Notes: a model not told the origin generated them from the sequence alone. A DNA stretch of 33,104 bases from an uncultured Saprospiraceae bacterium (GCA_937961455.1 CALGNN010000065.1:1-33104); one strand, 5' to 3'; positions 7,196 to 16,627 are shown, counted from the first letter of the stretch. Made by a program: numbers and translations.

Positions 7196-7672
7196 ATGCA
7201 TCAAAAGATCAGTTTGGCCAACAGATTTAAAGTGGAAAGTTTGTGGTGGATCATTACTTTATTAATTGTTTTCTTAGTAATGTTTCCGATTTATAGAGCA
7301 AACCCAGAATTCGATTATTTATGGATAAACATCCTATTTATCGTGGTATTTGTCACAGGCACACGTTATATTTTCTTGCTTAAATACACCCCAATCTCGC
7401 ACAGCTTTTGGCCTAAGGTGATTTACATGGCAGCAAGTGTTCCCATCTTTTTGAAACTGCTCGATTTTTTAGCTGAATTTAATGTCTTGATTGATGAAAA
7501 AGGGGCGCACAGTTTTTTCCCTTTATTAGCTACAAAGGCACAATTGTCAATGGGTAAGTACCTAAATACGGAATTTGTATTCTTTGGAGTAGGTGCTATA
7601 CTGGTGGCAGTCATTTTTGCTTTTCGTTGTTTGGTCAGCATCTGGAGAATGAGAAATAGAGGGACTGTATAA
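7196..7672 (+). CDS. Small integral membrane protein, unknown function
   Basis: 158 aa with four predicted membrane helices, at about 17-35, 43-62, 76-92 and 126-146, separated by short loops; the loop between helices three and four (about 93-125) is the longest. The C-terminal end is basic (WRMRNRG), suggesting it faces the cytoplasm. I do not recognise a family. The first helix begins at residue 17, so the ATG at 7196 is needed and a later start would destroy it. The next gene (AhpD-like) begins 30 bases downstream on the same strand, and co-transcription is likely. A TAnnTTTG element lies immediately before the start codon. Confidence 0.75.
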   Translation: MHQKISLANRFKVESLWWIITLLIVFLVMFPIYRANPEFDYLWINILFIVVFVTGTRYIFLLKYTPISHSFWPKVIYMAASVPIFLKLLDFLAEFNVLIDEKGAHSFFPLLATKAQLSMGKYLNTEFVFFGVGAILVAVIFAFRCLVSIWRMRNRGTV

Positions 7673-7702
7673 ACTTGGAATTTTAACAAAATATAATTAG
7701 GC

Positions 7703-8044
7703 ATGAGTCAGGTAAAGGAATTTAATGATTATCGAGAAAAAATGAATGAGGTCATTTTAGGAAATGACAATAAAGTACTGAAACGATTTTTTAGTTTGGA
7801 CGGACAAACCTATGACGACGGTGTTTTAGGAAAAAAGACAAAAGAATTATTGGGATTAGTAGCCTCTATGGTATTGAGATGTGATGATTGCATCAAGTAC
7901 CATTTAGGGAAGGCCTATGAAGAGGGAGTCAATACAGAAGAGCTTTATGAAGTTTTTGCCATTGCGAATATTGTAGGAGGAAGTATTTGTATCCCGCATA
8001 CAAGAAGAGCAGCTGAATATTGGGAAGAACTGCAGCAAGCATAG
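7703..8044 (+). CDS. Carboxymuconolactone decarboxylase / AhpD-like protein
   Basis: 113 aa, the usual size for this all-helical family. The active-site stretch CDDCIKYHLGKAYEEGV has the CxxC pair followed by His, as in AhpD-type peroxidase-reducing proteins, and is followed by the family's EEL-EVFAIANIVGGS helix. The CxxC makes a thiol-disulfide redox role more likely than ring decarboxylation. No partner peroxiredoxin is encoded nearby, so the substrate is unknown. It probably shares a message with the membrane protein before it (30-base gap) and the large membrane protein after it (16-base gap). Confidence 0.88.
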   Translation: MSQVKEFNDYREKMNEVILGNDNKVLKRFFSLDGQTYDDGVLGKKTKELLGLVASMVLRCDDCIKYHLGKAYEEGVNTEELYEVFAIANIVGGSICIPHTRRAAEYWEELQQA

Positions 8045-8060
8045 TTTTAGCATTCTTGGA

Positions 8061-10184
8061 ATGAAGTACTTACATCATGTTGTTTATCTTATAGTTGCCT
8101 TACTAGTCATTCATTTTCGTTTTGGCCTAGAAGCATTAAATCCAACATCATATAATTGGTTAATGATTGTGGGTTCGGATTGGGCTTCTGACTACATCAT
8201 GTGGCTTTATTATTTAAATGCTGACTGGTTTTTTCCTTTAGGTTTATTTGATGGTTTAGCCTATCCATTAATTTCAAGTGTGGGACTAACTGGGGGTATT
8301 CCTTTAATATCCATTCCATTCAAACTTATTTATCCCTATTTAAATCAAGACATTCAATTATATGGAGTCTATATATTTATTTGTTTCTACCTGCAAGGTT
8401 ATTTTTCATATAAATTATTAAAGTGTTTTTTTGATAATAATATTGGAGTAATACTGGCTAGTTTATTCTTTGTTTTAAGTCCAGTTTTAATTGATAGAAT
8501 CGGTCATTTAAATCTTACAGCACATTTTATTATAATCGCTTACTTCTATTTATATTTTTCCAATTTATCATTTAAAAAGAAAAGGAATCTTAGTCTTTTG
8601 ATGACAGCCCTTGCTTCATTAATTCACCCATATTTAATTCCTTTTTGTGTCGTTTTAGCTTTTGTTGTATTTTTTCAACAATACAAATCAAGCAAGAGTT
8701 TAGTTCAGCTTGCTCTAGGAAATGCATTCAATATTGCCATTATTTTAATCCTTTATTATTTGGTAGGTAATTTTTCCTTACCGATGAATGAATCAAGTTC
8801 TACAGGGCTTGGATATTATTCAGCCAATTTAAATAGCTTATTTAATCCCATGGTTAAAATGGGTATTTTTAATAAGATTAAAATAGCTTCAACAGGTCAA
8901 TATGAAGGCTTTGGATATGTTGGATTTAGTGTCCTTGTTCTTTCTTTAATAACTATTTATTTTTTAATAAGAAGGCAATTAAAAATTGATTTTAAAAAGC
9001 ATCTCATATTAATACTTAGCATCATCGGATTATTTATTTTCAGTTTAAGTAATCTCATTACTTTAGGTGCGAATGAATTATTTGAAATTCCACTTCCTTC
9101 ATTTATTGAAAAAATATATGGGACATTTAGATCTACGGGAAGATTTATTTGGACTGCTCATTACGCTGTAATTCTTTTTGCTGTTATAGGATTTTGGAGG
9201 AGCCCCATTTCAAAAAAATGGAAAACCATTATTTTATTGATTTTGGCAGCCATCCAAATATATGATGTGCATAAATTATTTGATAAAAGATACATCAATC
9301 ATGAATCTTTAAGCACAGAATTACAAAAAGACGTTTGGGAGAAAGTATTTAAAGAAGCTGATCTAGCCATTAATTATCCACTTTATGAATATGGATTAAT
9401 CAATGACAGCGATTTTATTTTTTGGGCATCGATTGCAGCAAAAGAAAAATGTCCTATAACAACAGGTTGGTTGCCTAGGTTTGATAAAACAAAAAGAAGT
9501 GCATTTAAGGAAGCAACGGAAAAGAATATTAAGCAGCAAAATATTGACACGTATCAGAATGATGTGTTTATTACCAATCGCAGTCATTTAAAGGATTTTG
9601 ATAAATTAATTCGATCTGGAAAATTGTTTGTTTATCAAGTAGATAGGGTTTATCTATTGGTTCCTGCTGAAAATATACATCTAAATGAATGGTTAGTGAA
9701 TAGGAGCAGCCTTGATTCCTATCATTATGAGACTGAGACAGTACAAGACTTTTTCGAAAGGAATAAACAGCATACCATCATTATGGCTGCGAGAGATTAT
9801 AAACATGTTTGCGAAATGACCATTAATGAAGAATGGGGAGTAAATTTAGACATACCAGATTTGGAAAGATCGGGTTCATTTTTAGCTGTCTTAAAAGATC
9901 AATTACTGCTGCATTTCGAAGCTTCAAATACGGAACAACTTATTCTTGATTTCACGAATGGTGGATCTTTAGGTTCGATAAAGTTTCCAGCTCCTAGTTA
10001 TTTTAAATCATCTGGCACAGCGATGGAAAATCGAACCTATTTGTTGCTTGATGGCAAGGAACATTCTTTGAACCAGTCAGGGCTTAATTTATTAGTTATT
10101 GATGATTCTTATAAGGTGATTGAATCCACTTATTTTGAGAATAATGTAAATTGTTCACATCTTAGAATAACTAATATACATTGA
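8061..10184 (+). CDS. Large polytopic membrane protein, probably DUF6311 / GT-C-like
   Basis: 707 aa. The first ~410 residues hold about ten hydrophobic helices with short loops, including a luminal-type loop after helix one containing GSDWASDYIMWLYYLN, where acidic residues follow the first helix as in GT-C glycosyltransferases. The remaining ~300 residues are soluble and beta-rich near the end. This matches my memory of DUF6311, a family of GT-C-like membrane proteins, but that is recall and not a search. A role in adding sugars to lipid or surface polymer in the periplasm is possible. No other surface polysaccharide genes sit beside it; the nearest sugar-transfer gene is the GtrB-like one at 13931. 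It ends 25 bases before the helicase gene. Confidence 0.6.
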   Translation: MKYLHHVVYLIVALLVIHFRFGLEALNPTSYNWLMIVGSDWASDYIMWLYYLNADWFFPLGLFDGLAYPLISSVGLTGGIPLISIPFKLIYPYLNQDIQLYGVYIFICFYLQGYFSYKLLKCFFDNNIGVILASLFFVLSPVLIDRIGHLNLTAHFIIIAYFYLYFSNLSFKKKRNLSLLMTALASLIHPYLIPFCVVLAFVVFFQQYKSSKSLVQLALGNAFNIAIILILYYLVGNFSLPMNESSSTGLGYYSANLNSLFNPMVKMGIFNKIKIASTGQYEGFGYVGFSVLVLSLITIYFLIRRQLKIDFKKHLILILSIIGLFIFSLSNLITLGANELFEIPLPSFIEKIYGTFRSTGRFIWTAHYAVILFAVIGFWRSPISKKWKTIILLILAAIQIYDVHKLFDKRYINHESLSTELQKDVWEKVFKEADLAINYPLYEYGLINDSDFIFWASIAAKEKCPITTGWLPRFDKTKRSAFKEATEKNIKQQNIDTYQNDVFITNRSHLKDFDKLIRSGKLFVYQVDRVYLLVPAENIHLNEWLVNRSSLDSYHYETETVQDFFERNKQHTIIMAARDYKHVCEMTINEEWGVNLDIPDLERSGSFLAVLKDQLLLHFEASNTEQLILDFTNGGSLGSIKFPAPSYFKSSGTAMENRTYLLLDGKEHSLNQSGLNLLVIDDSYKVIESTYFENNVNCSHLRITNIH

Positions 10185-10209
10185 TTTGTATATTAGCGCT
10201 TTTTCCTAT

Positions 10210-12477
10210 ATGTCCAATTATCTAGACGAGTTAAATGATATTCAAAGGCAAGCTGTAACAACGCTTGAAGGCCCTGTAATGGTAATTGCTGGACCAGGCT
10301 CTGGTAAAACGAGGGTTTTATCTTATCGGATAGCTCACTTGATACAAAGTGGAGTTGCTCCTTGGCAAATCTTGACCCTTACATTTACAAATAAGGCTGC
10401 CCGGGAAATGAAAGAACGAATTTCAACTTTGATTGGAAGTCATGCAATGCGAGTTTGGGCGGGTACTTTTCACTCTATATTTGCAAGAATTTTAAGGTCT
10501 GAGGCAGATAAGATTGGCTATCCTAATGACTTTAGTATCTACGATTCTACCGATTCAAAAAACTTAATCAAGCAGATCGTCAAAGATTTAAATCTAGATA
10601 AGAACAATTATAACCCCAATGCAGTTTTATCAAGAATTTCTCAATCAAAATCTAATCTTGTAACACCAAAGGTTTATGCGCAAACAGAAGCATATACGGA
10701 TTATGATAAAATGAGTAAGCGCCCAATGCTTCATGTTATTTATCAAAGATATGTGAATCGTTGTCAAAAAGCAGGGGCGATGGATTTTGATGATCTACTG
10801 ATGTTGATGTATCGTTTGCTTGCTGAAAACAAAGATGGGGTGCGCGCAAAATATCAACAAGCCTTTAGGTATTTGTTGGTAGATGAGTTTCAGGACACGA
10901 ACTTTTTGCAATATGAAATTCTTAAGTTGTTGGTTAACTACGAGGATAGTGCAAACAATTTTTGCATAGTAGGGGATGATGCACAAAGTATTTATTCTTT
11001 TAGAGGAGCTACGATTAAAAATATCCTTCAATTTCAAAAGGATTATCCTACGGTACAAGTATTCAAATTGGAACAAAATTATCGTTCGACCCATCATATC
11101 GTAGAGGCAGCAAATGAGGTAATTACAAAGAATAAAAGGCAAATACCTAAAAAGATTTGGACTGAGTCTGGAGATGGAGAAAGGATAAGAATTATTAGAG
11201 CCTTGAATGATACTGAGGAAGCAAGAAGGGTTGCAGATAGTATCGTCGAAATGAAAAATCGATCGCATTTTGCAAATATTGATATTGCCATTCTTTATAG
11301 GACCAATGCACAATCAAGAATATTTGAAGAATTTTTAAGAAGGTATAATTTGCCGTATCGGGTTTTTGGTGGCCTTTCATTCTACCAAAGAAAAGAAGTA
11401 AAAGATGTTTTAGCTTATTTGAGGCTTACGGTTAATCCCAATGATGATGAAGCATTAAAAAGGGTCATTAATTATCCGAAGAGAGGAATCGGAGCAACGA
11501 CTATTTCAAAAATTGTAGCCTTAGCGAATGATAATGACGTTTCTATTTGGGATGCAATTCCTTATTTTAAAGCAACGAAAAGGACTCAAAGTCTCTTAGA
11601 TAATTTTGTAGAAAAAATTAAACAGTTCACGATAAAAAGTAAGAAGGATACGCCTTATCGAACTGCAGAGTATATTGTAAAGCAGTCCGGAGTCTTGTCG
11701 GATTTAAGAAAAGATAATACGATTGAAGGCCTAAGTAGAATTGAGAATATTGAATCGCTATTAAGTGGAGTTCAACTTTTTGAGGAGAATGATGAATTGA
11801 TGGCTGGCGAGGAAATCGTTGAAAAAAACCTCGCGGGTTATCTACAGAATATTGCCTTGATTACAGATCAAGATGAAGACAAGGAAGAAAAAGATTATGT
11901 TTCTCTTATGTCAGTGCATGCTGCAAAGGGCTTAGAGTACAAATCTATTTTCGTAGTTGGGATGGAAGAGAATTTATTTCCTTCTTACATGTCCGTCTCG
12001 GATCCAGATCAATTGGAAGAAGAAAGACGACTATTTTATGTCGCCATTACGAGAGCGGAACAGATCCTAACTTTGACCTATGCAACCAGCAGATACCAGT
12101 ATGGTCAAATGCGTTTTAATGATCCAAGTAGATTTTTAGAAGAAATAGGTGTCCAACATTTTGATAAGCCTATGGAAATAAGATCAAAGGGAATTTCCAG
12201 TTTTTCAGAGCCAAAAGTATTGGGCAAGTTGGGTACATTAAAACCTAAAAAAGAATACATAGCACTTGTTGATCCAGCCTCATTTAAACCCAGTGCTCCA
12301 CATTTAATAAAGCAAGGTATGTACATCCTTCACAAAAAATTTGGGAAAGGCCATGTGGAAAGTATTGAAGGTTCAGATCACAATAAAGTAGCTACCATTC
12401 ATTTTGCTCAAATTGATAATCCTTCCAGGAAAATAATGCTAAAATTTGCGAAGCTGCAAATTTTAGATGATGAATAA
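10210..12477 (+). CDS. ATP-dependent 3'-5' DNA helicase, PcrA/UvrD family
   Basis: 755 aa from ATG 10210; the frame also opens at TTG 10186, but MSNYLDELNDIQRQAV is the standard beginning. All superfamily 1A motifs are present: Q-motif LNDIQRQAV, Walker A GPGSGKT (28-34), motif Ia TFTNKAAREM, Walker B DEFQDT (225-230), motif III GDDAQSIYSFRGA (255-267), motif IV QNYRST, motif V SVHAAKGLEYK and motif VI RRLFYVAITRA. The C-terminal ~70 residues form the small beta domain (KFGKGHVESIEG) common in PcrA. It unwinds DNA in nucleotide excision and mismatch repair and removes proteins from DNA. Length and motif order fit PcrA/UvrD rather than Rep or AddA/RecB. It looks intact. Confidence 0.95.
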   Translation: MSNYLDELNDIQRQAVTTLEGPVMVIAGPGSGKTRVLSYRIAHLIQSGVAPWQILTLTFTNKAAREMKERISTLIGSHAMRVWAGTFHSIFARILRSEADKIGYPNDFSIYDSTDSKNLIKQIVKDLNLDKNNYNPNAVLSRISQSKSNLVTPKVYAQTEAYTDYDKMSKRPMLHVIYQRYVNRCQKAGAMDFDDLLMLMYRLLAENKDGVRAKYQQAFRYLLVDEFQDTNFLQYEILKLLVNYEDSANNFCIVGDDAQSIYSFRGATIKNILQFQKDYPTVQVFKLEQNYRSTHHIVEAANEVITKNKRQIPKKIWTESGDGERIRIIRALNDTEEARRVADSIVEMKNRSHFANIDIAILYRTNAQSRIFEEFLRRYNLPYRVFGGLSFYQRKEVKDVLAYLRLTVNPNDDEALKRVINYPKRGIGATTISKIVALANDNDVSIWDAIPYFKATKRTQSLLDNFVEKIKQFTIKSKKDTPYRTAEYIVKQSGVLSDLRKDNTIEGLSRIENIESLLSGVQLFEENDELMAGEEIVEKNLAGYLQNIALITDQDEDKEEKDYVSLMSVHAAKGLEYKSIFVVGMEENLFPSYMSVSDPDQLEEERRLFYVAITRAEQILTLTYATSRYQYGQMRFNDPSRFLEEIGVQHFDKPMEIRSKGISSFSEPKVLGKLGTLKPKKEYIALVDPASFKPSAPHLIKQGMYILHKKFGKGHVESIEGSDHNKVATIHFAQIDNPSRKIMLKFAKLQILDDE

Positions 12478-12539
12478 AATGCATTTCGAAGGTTAGAACA
12501 CGGCCAGCAATTTGAATTAAAATATTTTTATAAGTTATC

Positions 12540-12547
12540 TAGTTTTG
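12540..12547 (+). promoter_or_regulatory. Candidate -7 element (TAGTTTTG) before the LuxR-HTH gene
   Basis: Matches TAnnTTTG. The nearest upstream TTG (12512-12514) is 25 bases away, longer than usual, so this is a weak call. If used, transcription would start near 12552, before both possible start codons of the regulator gene (12568 and 12643). Confidence 0.3.
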
Positions 12548-12567
12548 TAATTAGGATTTTCATTTTT

Positions 12568-12948
12568 ATGGGAATTCATAGATTTTTCAATTGTAGCAAA
12601 TTCATATATCTAGGATCTGTGAAAAGTCGTGATTTTTGTAAAATGATAACAAGAAAAACAATCTACAAACATTCGGCGATCAACGATTTATCTCGGAGAG
12701 AATTTCAAGTGCTGCGATTAATATCAAAAGAATTAAATACAAGAGAAATAGCTGACAAGTTATTTATCAGTTATGAAACTGTAAAAAGCCATAGGAAAAG
12801 TTTGTTTGCCAAAATGAAAGCAAGAAATGTTGCTGGTTTAATTCGGAGAAGTTATGAATATGGTGTATTAGTAATTCCTAAAGAGGAGTGGATCTCAAAT
12901 ACTTATTTGAATAGTAATGGAGCTTCGGTTTTCGTCAGTGGAAAATAG
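12568..12948 (+). CDS. LuxR-type HTH protein without a receiver domain
   Basis: 126 aa from ATG 12568, or 101 aa from ATG 12643 (MITRKTIYKHSAIND...), which I find equally likely because the first 25 residues are not domain-like. The LuxR HTH covers about 40-105 with LSRREFQVLRLISKELNTRE and ADKLFISYETVKSHRKSLF. There is no phospho-acceptor domain and no ligand-binding domain, so control must come from expression level or a partner. The HTH closely resembles that of the response regulator at 1173-1814 (EIAEKLFIS versus EIADKLFIS; FEYGLL versus YEYGVL), so the two may recognise similar sites. It stands between a helicase gene and queG with no obvious functional link. Confidence 0.78.
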   Translation: MGIHRFFNCSKFIYLGSVKSRDFCKMITRKTIYKHSAINDLSRREFQVLRLISKELNTREIADKLFISYETVKSHRKSLFAKMKARNVAGLIRRSYEYGVLVIPKEEWISNTYLNSNGASVFVSGK

Positions 12949-12985
12949 ATTATTTATTTGATGAATTTTTTGCAAAATTTGTCTG

Positions 12986-13918
12986 ATGGTGCATACAAAT
13001 GCAGATAAACAAAAGCTTATTGATCAAGCACTTAATTTAGGCTTTCTTCAAGTTGGATTTTCAAAGGCTGTAAGGCTGGATGAACAAGAAGCCCAGTTAG
13101 CAGAATGGCTAAGAAAAGGATACCATGGGAAAATGTCCTATATGGAAAACCATTTCGAAATGAGGCTTGATCCAAAAAAATTGGTTCCAGGAGCAAAAAC
13201 GGTTGTTTCACTTTTGTTTAATTACTTTCCATCTGAATCGCAACAAGATCCAACTGCTCCGAAGATCGCTCGATATGCCTACGGAAAAGATTACCATTTT
13301 GTGCTGAAGGATAAGTTAAAATCTTTAATGCATTTTATTGAAGATGAAATCGCACCAGTGCATGGTCGATGTTTTGTTGATTCTGCTCCAGTGATGGAGA
13401 GGGAATGGGCGCAAAGATCTGGATTGGGTTGGCTAGGAAAAAACACCCTTCTTATTCATCCTAAAAAAGGTTCCTATTTTTTTCTTGCTGAATTAATCAT
13501 TGACTTAGAATTTGAACAGGATGATCCTATTAAAGATCATTGCGGAACTTGTACTAAATGTATTGAAGCTTGCCCTACAGATGCAATCAGTCCGGCGGGC
13601 TATTTATTAGATGCATCAAAATGCATTTCTTATTTCACTATTGAATTGAAAGAGGCTATACCCATTGAGTATGAAGGTAAATTTGAAAACTGGATGTTTG
13701 GCTGTGATATTTGTCAGGAAGTTTGTCCCTGGAATCGTTTTTCAAAAGAGCATAATGAGGCATCCTTTGTGCCTAAAAAAGAGCTTATGGAAATGACTAA
13801 GAATGAATGGCTAGAAATTACAGAAGATGTGTTTAAAAAAGTGTTTCGCAAGTCTCCAGTGAAGCGCACAAAGTATGAAGGTTTAAAAAGAAATATTCAA
13901 TTTTTGGATATTGAATAG
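12986..13918 (+). CDS. queG: Epoxyqueuosine reductase
   Basis: 310 aa. QueG reduces epoxyqueuosine in tRNA anticodons to queuosine using cobalamin and two [4Fe-4S] clusters. Seen here: the cobalamin-domain motif FVDSAPVMERE with the catalytic Asp at 132, the first cluster motif CGTCTKCIEACP (Cys 186, 189, 192, 196) and the second cluster cysteines at 213, 240, 243 and 247 (CDICQEVCP). The C-terminal HEAT-like extension found in some longer QueG proteins is absent, and the length matches the short form. The start ATG lies 37 bases after the LuxR-HTH gene. It ends only 12 bases before the convergent glycosyltransferase gene. Confidence 0.95.
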   Translation: MVHTNADKQKLIDQALNLGFLQVGFSKAVRLDEQEAQLAEWLRKGYHGKMSYMENHFEMRLDPKKLVPGAKTVVSLLFNYFPSESQQDPTAPKIARYAYGKDYHFVLKDKLKSLMHFIEDEIAPVHGRCFVDSAPVMEREWAQRSGLGWLGKNTLLIHPKKGSYFFLAELIIDLEFEQDDPIKDHCGTCTKCIEACPTDAISPAGYLLDASKCISYFTIELKEAIPIEYEGKFENWMFGCDICQEVCPWNRFSKEHNEASFVPKKELMEMTKNEWLEITEDVFKKVFRKSPVKRTKYEGLKRNIQFLDIE

Positions 13919-13930
13919 CTTTAAATCAGC

Positions 13931-14854
13931 TTACTGGATATTAGAATCTCTTATGATGTAAAGAGGCCTGTCTCGAATATTGGCATTCATTCTTGCAAGA
14001 TATTCTCCAATGATACCAATCGCAATCAATTGTATCCCTCCAATAAACAGGACACTGATCATGACGGATGACCAACCTGGAACCGTATTGTTAAGAACAA
14101 ATTTTGAAAAGAGTGTGTAAAGGATTGTAATGAAGGCAAAAATTGATACCATGAATCCGAACCAGCTCACAATTTTAAGGGGGACATTTGAAAATCCAGT
14201 AATACCGTCCATCGCAAATTTCATCATTTTTCTCAGTGGGTATCCTGTTTCTCCAGCCATTCTTTCATCTCGGTCATATTCAACATAGCTTTGATTAAAC
14301 CCTGCCCATGAAACCTGTCCTCTGATGTATTTATCCTTTTCAGGCATATCTTTTAATACATCAACGATCTTGCGATCCATAATTCTAAAATCACCTGTAT
14401 CTAAAGGAATATTTATGCTTGTCATTTTGGAAAGCATTCGATAAAAAATACTTGCTGTTAGTTTTTTAAATGCTCCTTCACCTTTTCGAGTTTTTCTTTT
14501 TGCATAGACCACTTCATTTCCCTCTTTATACTTTTCATACATTTGGGCAATTAGTTCTGGAGGGTCTTGCAAATCAGAATCTATAATTACTACCGCATCT
14601 CCCTTAGCATGATCAAGCCCAGCAGATACAGCGATTTGGTGTCCAAAGTTTCTAGAAAAATCAATGTACTTTATATGAGGATCCTTAGTCGAAAGTTCTT
14701 GTACTAAGGCTAAACTTCGATCTTTACTACCATCATTAACAAAAATGATTTCGTAAGAATTACTAATCGAACTAAGCACTTTACTTAGTCGTTCGTAAAT
14801 CACTGAAATATTTAATTCTTCATTATATACCGGCGCAATAACCGAAATTTCCAT
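13931..14854 (-). CDS. GtrB/DPM1-like membrane glycosyltransferase, family 2
   Basis: 307 aa. The GT-A domain (about 1-215) begins with ISVIAPVYNEELN and has the nucleotide-binding FVNDGSKDRS motif and the metal-binding DSDLQDPPE motif. RNFGHQIAVSAGLDHA is typical of the DPM1/GtrB group, and LDTGDFRIMDRKI marks the catalytic end. Two membrane helices follow (about 225-250 and 262-290), then a short cytoplasmic tail. Such enzymes move a sugar from a nucleotide carrier to polyprenyl phosphate on the inner face of the membrane, for later use by GT-C enzymes. The protein at 8061-10184 could be one such user, but they are not neighbours. The donor sugar cannot be told from sequence. Confidence 0.88.
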   Translation of the reverse strand: MEISVIAPVYNEELNISVIYERLSKVLSSISNSYEIIFVNDGSKDRSLALVQELSTKDPHIKYIDFSRNFGHQIAVSAGLDHAKGDAVVIIDSDLQDPPELIAQMYEKYKEGNEVVYAKRKTRKGEGAFKKLTASIFYRMLSKMTSINIPLDTGDFRIMDRKIVDVLKDMPEKDKYIRGQVSWAGFNQSYVEYDRDERMAGETGYPLRKMMKFAMDGITGFSNVPLKIVSWFGFMVSIFAFITILYTLFSKFVLNNTVPGWSSVMISVLFIGGIQLIAIGIIGEYLARMNANIRDRPLYIIRDSNIQ

Positions 14855-14869
14855 AGTATATATTTACCG

Positions 14870-14897
14870 TAAAGATAAGAAATAGCGAGGGATTCAA
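14870..14897 (-). promoter_or_regulatory. Candidate promoter of the glycosyltransferase gene
   Basis: On the minus strand TTG (14897-14895), 17 bases, then TATCTTTA (14877-14870), which matches TAnnTTTG in all fixed positions but the last. It lies 16 bases before the start codon. Confidence 0.35.
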
Positions 14898-14971
14898 TTA
14901 AAGTAATTTAATAGCTAAATAATTAGTTTAGTCAAAGATTTTAAACTACAATCAAACTTAAAGGCTGAAAG

Positions 14972-16627
14972 TTATTGATGGCAAGGAGCAATTTTGGCTA
15001 ATAATTGAGCACCTAAATCAACTGAAAAATTTTCTGCTAATAAGATGCTTTGTTGTGCTAAAAAATTGACCTGTTGATTAGTTGTGATATAGCCACTACT
15101 CGAAAGTTTATTTGAAGAGTGATAAGTTCCGTTTTCAATTTGATCATTTAATCCATTGATATGATACAAGCAATAGTCATTGCTGTATTCTTTAAAATTA
15201 TAAAATTGGTTTGTGGGTAGGTTGAGAAAATAATCTTGATGTCCACTTGGCCATTTAATCACCAAAGAGTCAATATTTGAATGATCGCTGAGTCCCACAT
15301 GCAAATAATGACTTTCTTGAGCTAGGTAAGCAATTGAGTTATGTAAAAATCTATAATAGCTTTCATTGCCACAAAACATTTCTATTCTTGCACCAATACC
15401 GTAGAAATTTGAATTGGACCCTTCCAATTCTAAACTGATAAAATTATTGGAATTTGAAGTTTGATTAATCCATAAGGATGGGTTTAAATTATTGTTGTTG
15501 CTTATTACGATATCTAACAAACCATCATTGTTAAAATCTGTTTTGGCACATGCAAAACTTTCTACAAACTCAAATGCGATCGCTTCATTTGTTAAAGTTG
15601 TAAATGTTTCATCACCATTATTCACAAACAATTTATTTGGATGATTGTAGTGGCTTACAGAACTACAAACATATAAATCTTGGTCTCCATCATTTTCAAA
15701 GTCACCAAAAATGCCTCCCCAGCAAGTACTTCCAAAACCAGTTCCAGAGCTTGAAGTTATATCACTAAATGTGCCGGTGTCATTTTTCAATAGTACATTA
15801 TTTGGCGGTTCATTTGTAACATAAAAATCAAAATCACCATCGTTATTTATATCTCCAACTCCGGCATTCATGGCTGATATAACAATATCTGTATTTGTTA
15901 CACTTCCAACTTCAGTGAATATCATATTGCCATCATTTCGAAATAATTCATTGGCAAAAATTTTATCATTTATTTTATAAATATCAAGATCACCATCATT
16001 ATCATAATCAATGAAGGCAGAACAAAAATTTAATGTGTTAGAAAAATCAGGATCAATACTAGCCGTGGTGTCTTTAAAAGTACCATTCCCCATATTCAAG
16101 TACAATCTTGAGGGATCCGAGTAATTTGAAACTAAAAGATCTAAATGATGATCCCCATTTAAATCACCAAAAGTAGCTCCGTAAGATTCTGCTGCTTCAT
16201 CAATCAGACCAATTGAAGTGTTCACTTTAGTAAAAGTAAATTGGCCATCATTGATATACATAAGATTGGAGTAATTATATCTGGTGACAAACAAATCATT
16301 ATCGCCGTCATTATCAAAATCTACCCAGTTAACTTGTTTTTGAAAAGTTGAATCATCAAACACTCCGGGAATTCGTTCAAAACTATTACCATTGAGATTT
16401 TTATAGACCAAGATTTCTTGGCCTTGGTCCGTGGCTAAAGTTAGATCTGGATATCCATCCTTATTAAAGTCAAAAGTACTTACCCCATGTCCAAATATCC
16501 CATCTCCTACTGGTTCAGTAAGGTCAAATTCTGAAGATTTATTAGTAAAAGTTTGACTGTAGCAGTAGTTTGGTGTGACTCCTAATACTGCAAACCAGTA
16601 GATAGTAATTTTGCTCCAATAATGCAT
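14972..16627 (-). CDS. Exported FG-GAP/VCBS repeat protein with ASPIC/UnbV domain
   Basis: 551 aa with an N-terminal export signal (about 1-24, ending near CYS-Q). Six or more calcium-binding-type loops recur through residues 30-385: DFNKDGYPDL, DFDNDGDNDLF, DLNGDHHLDLL, DYDNDGDLDIY, DINNDGDFDFY, DFENDGDQDLY and DFNNDGLLDIV, so this is a beta-propeller. Residues about 400-470 fit the ASPIC/UnbV module (GIGARIEMFCG, LHVGLS, IKWPSGHQD). The last ~50 residues (GYITTNQQVNFLAQQSILL) resemble the short beta module called 3-coathanger stack that ends many Bacteroidota surface proteins. Likely a surface or periplasmic protein; the ligand is unknown. It is followed by the glycosyltransferase gene after 117 AT-rich bases in which I see nothing else. 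Confidence 0.82.
   Translation of the reverse strand: MHYWSKITIYWFAVLGVTPNYCYSQTFTNKSSEFDLTEPVGDGIFGHGVSTFDFNKDGYPDLTLATDQGQEILVYKNLNGNSFERIPGVFDDSTFQKQVNWVDFDNDGDNDLFVTRYNYSNLMYINDGQFTFTKVNTSIGLIDEAAESYGATFGDLNGDHHLDLLVSNYSDPSRLYLNMGNGTFKDTTASIDPDFSNTLNFCSAFIDYDNDGDLDIYKINDKIFANELFRNDGNMIFTEVGSVTNTDIVISAMNAGVGDINNDGDFDFYVTNEPPNNVLLKNDTGTFSDITSSSGTGFGSTCWGGIFGDFENDGDQDLYVCSSVSHYNHPNKLFVNNGDETFTTLTNEAIAFEFVESFACAKTDFNNDGLLDIVISNNNNLNPSLWINQTSNSNNFISLELEGSNSNFYGIGARIEMFCGNESYYRFLHNSIAYLAQESHYLHVGLSDHSNIDSLVIKWPSGHQDYFLNLPTNQFYNFKEYSNDYCLYHINGLNDQIENGTYHSSNKLSSSGYITTNQQVNFLAQQSILLAENFSVDLGAQLLAKIAPCHQ

Noticed and set aside
7423-7704. Minus-strand 93-residue frame over the small membrane protein gene
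   Set aside because: It overlaps a plus-strand gene with four regular membrane helices and has no features of its own.
10795-11380. Minus-strand frames of 172, 65 and 61 residues in the helicase gene
   Set aside because: The plus strand carries conserved helicase motifs throughout; the antisense proteins show no family features.
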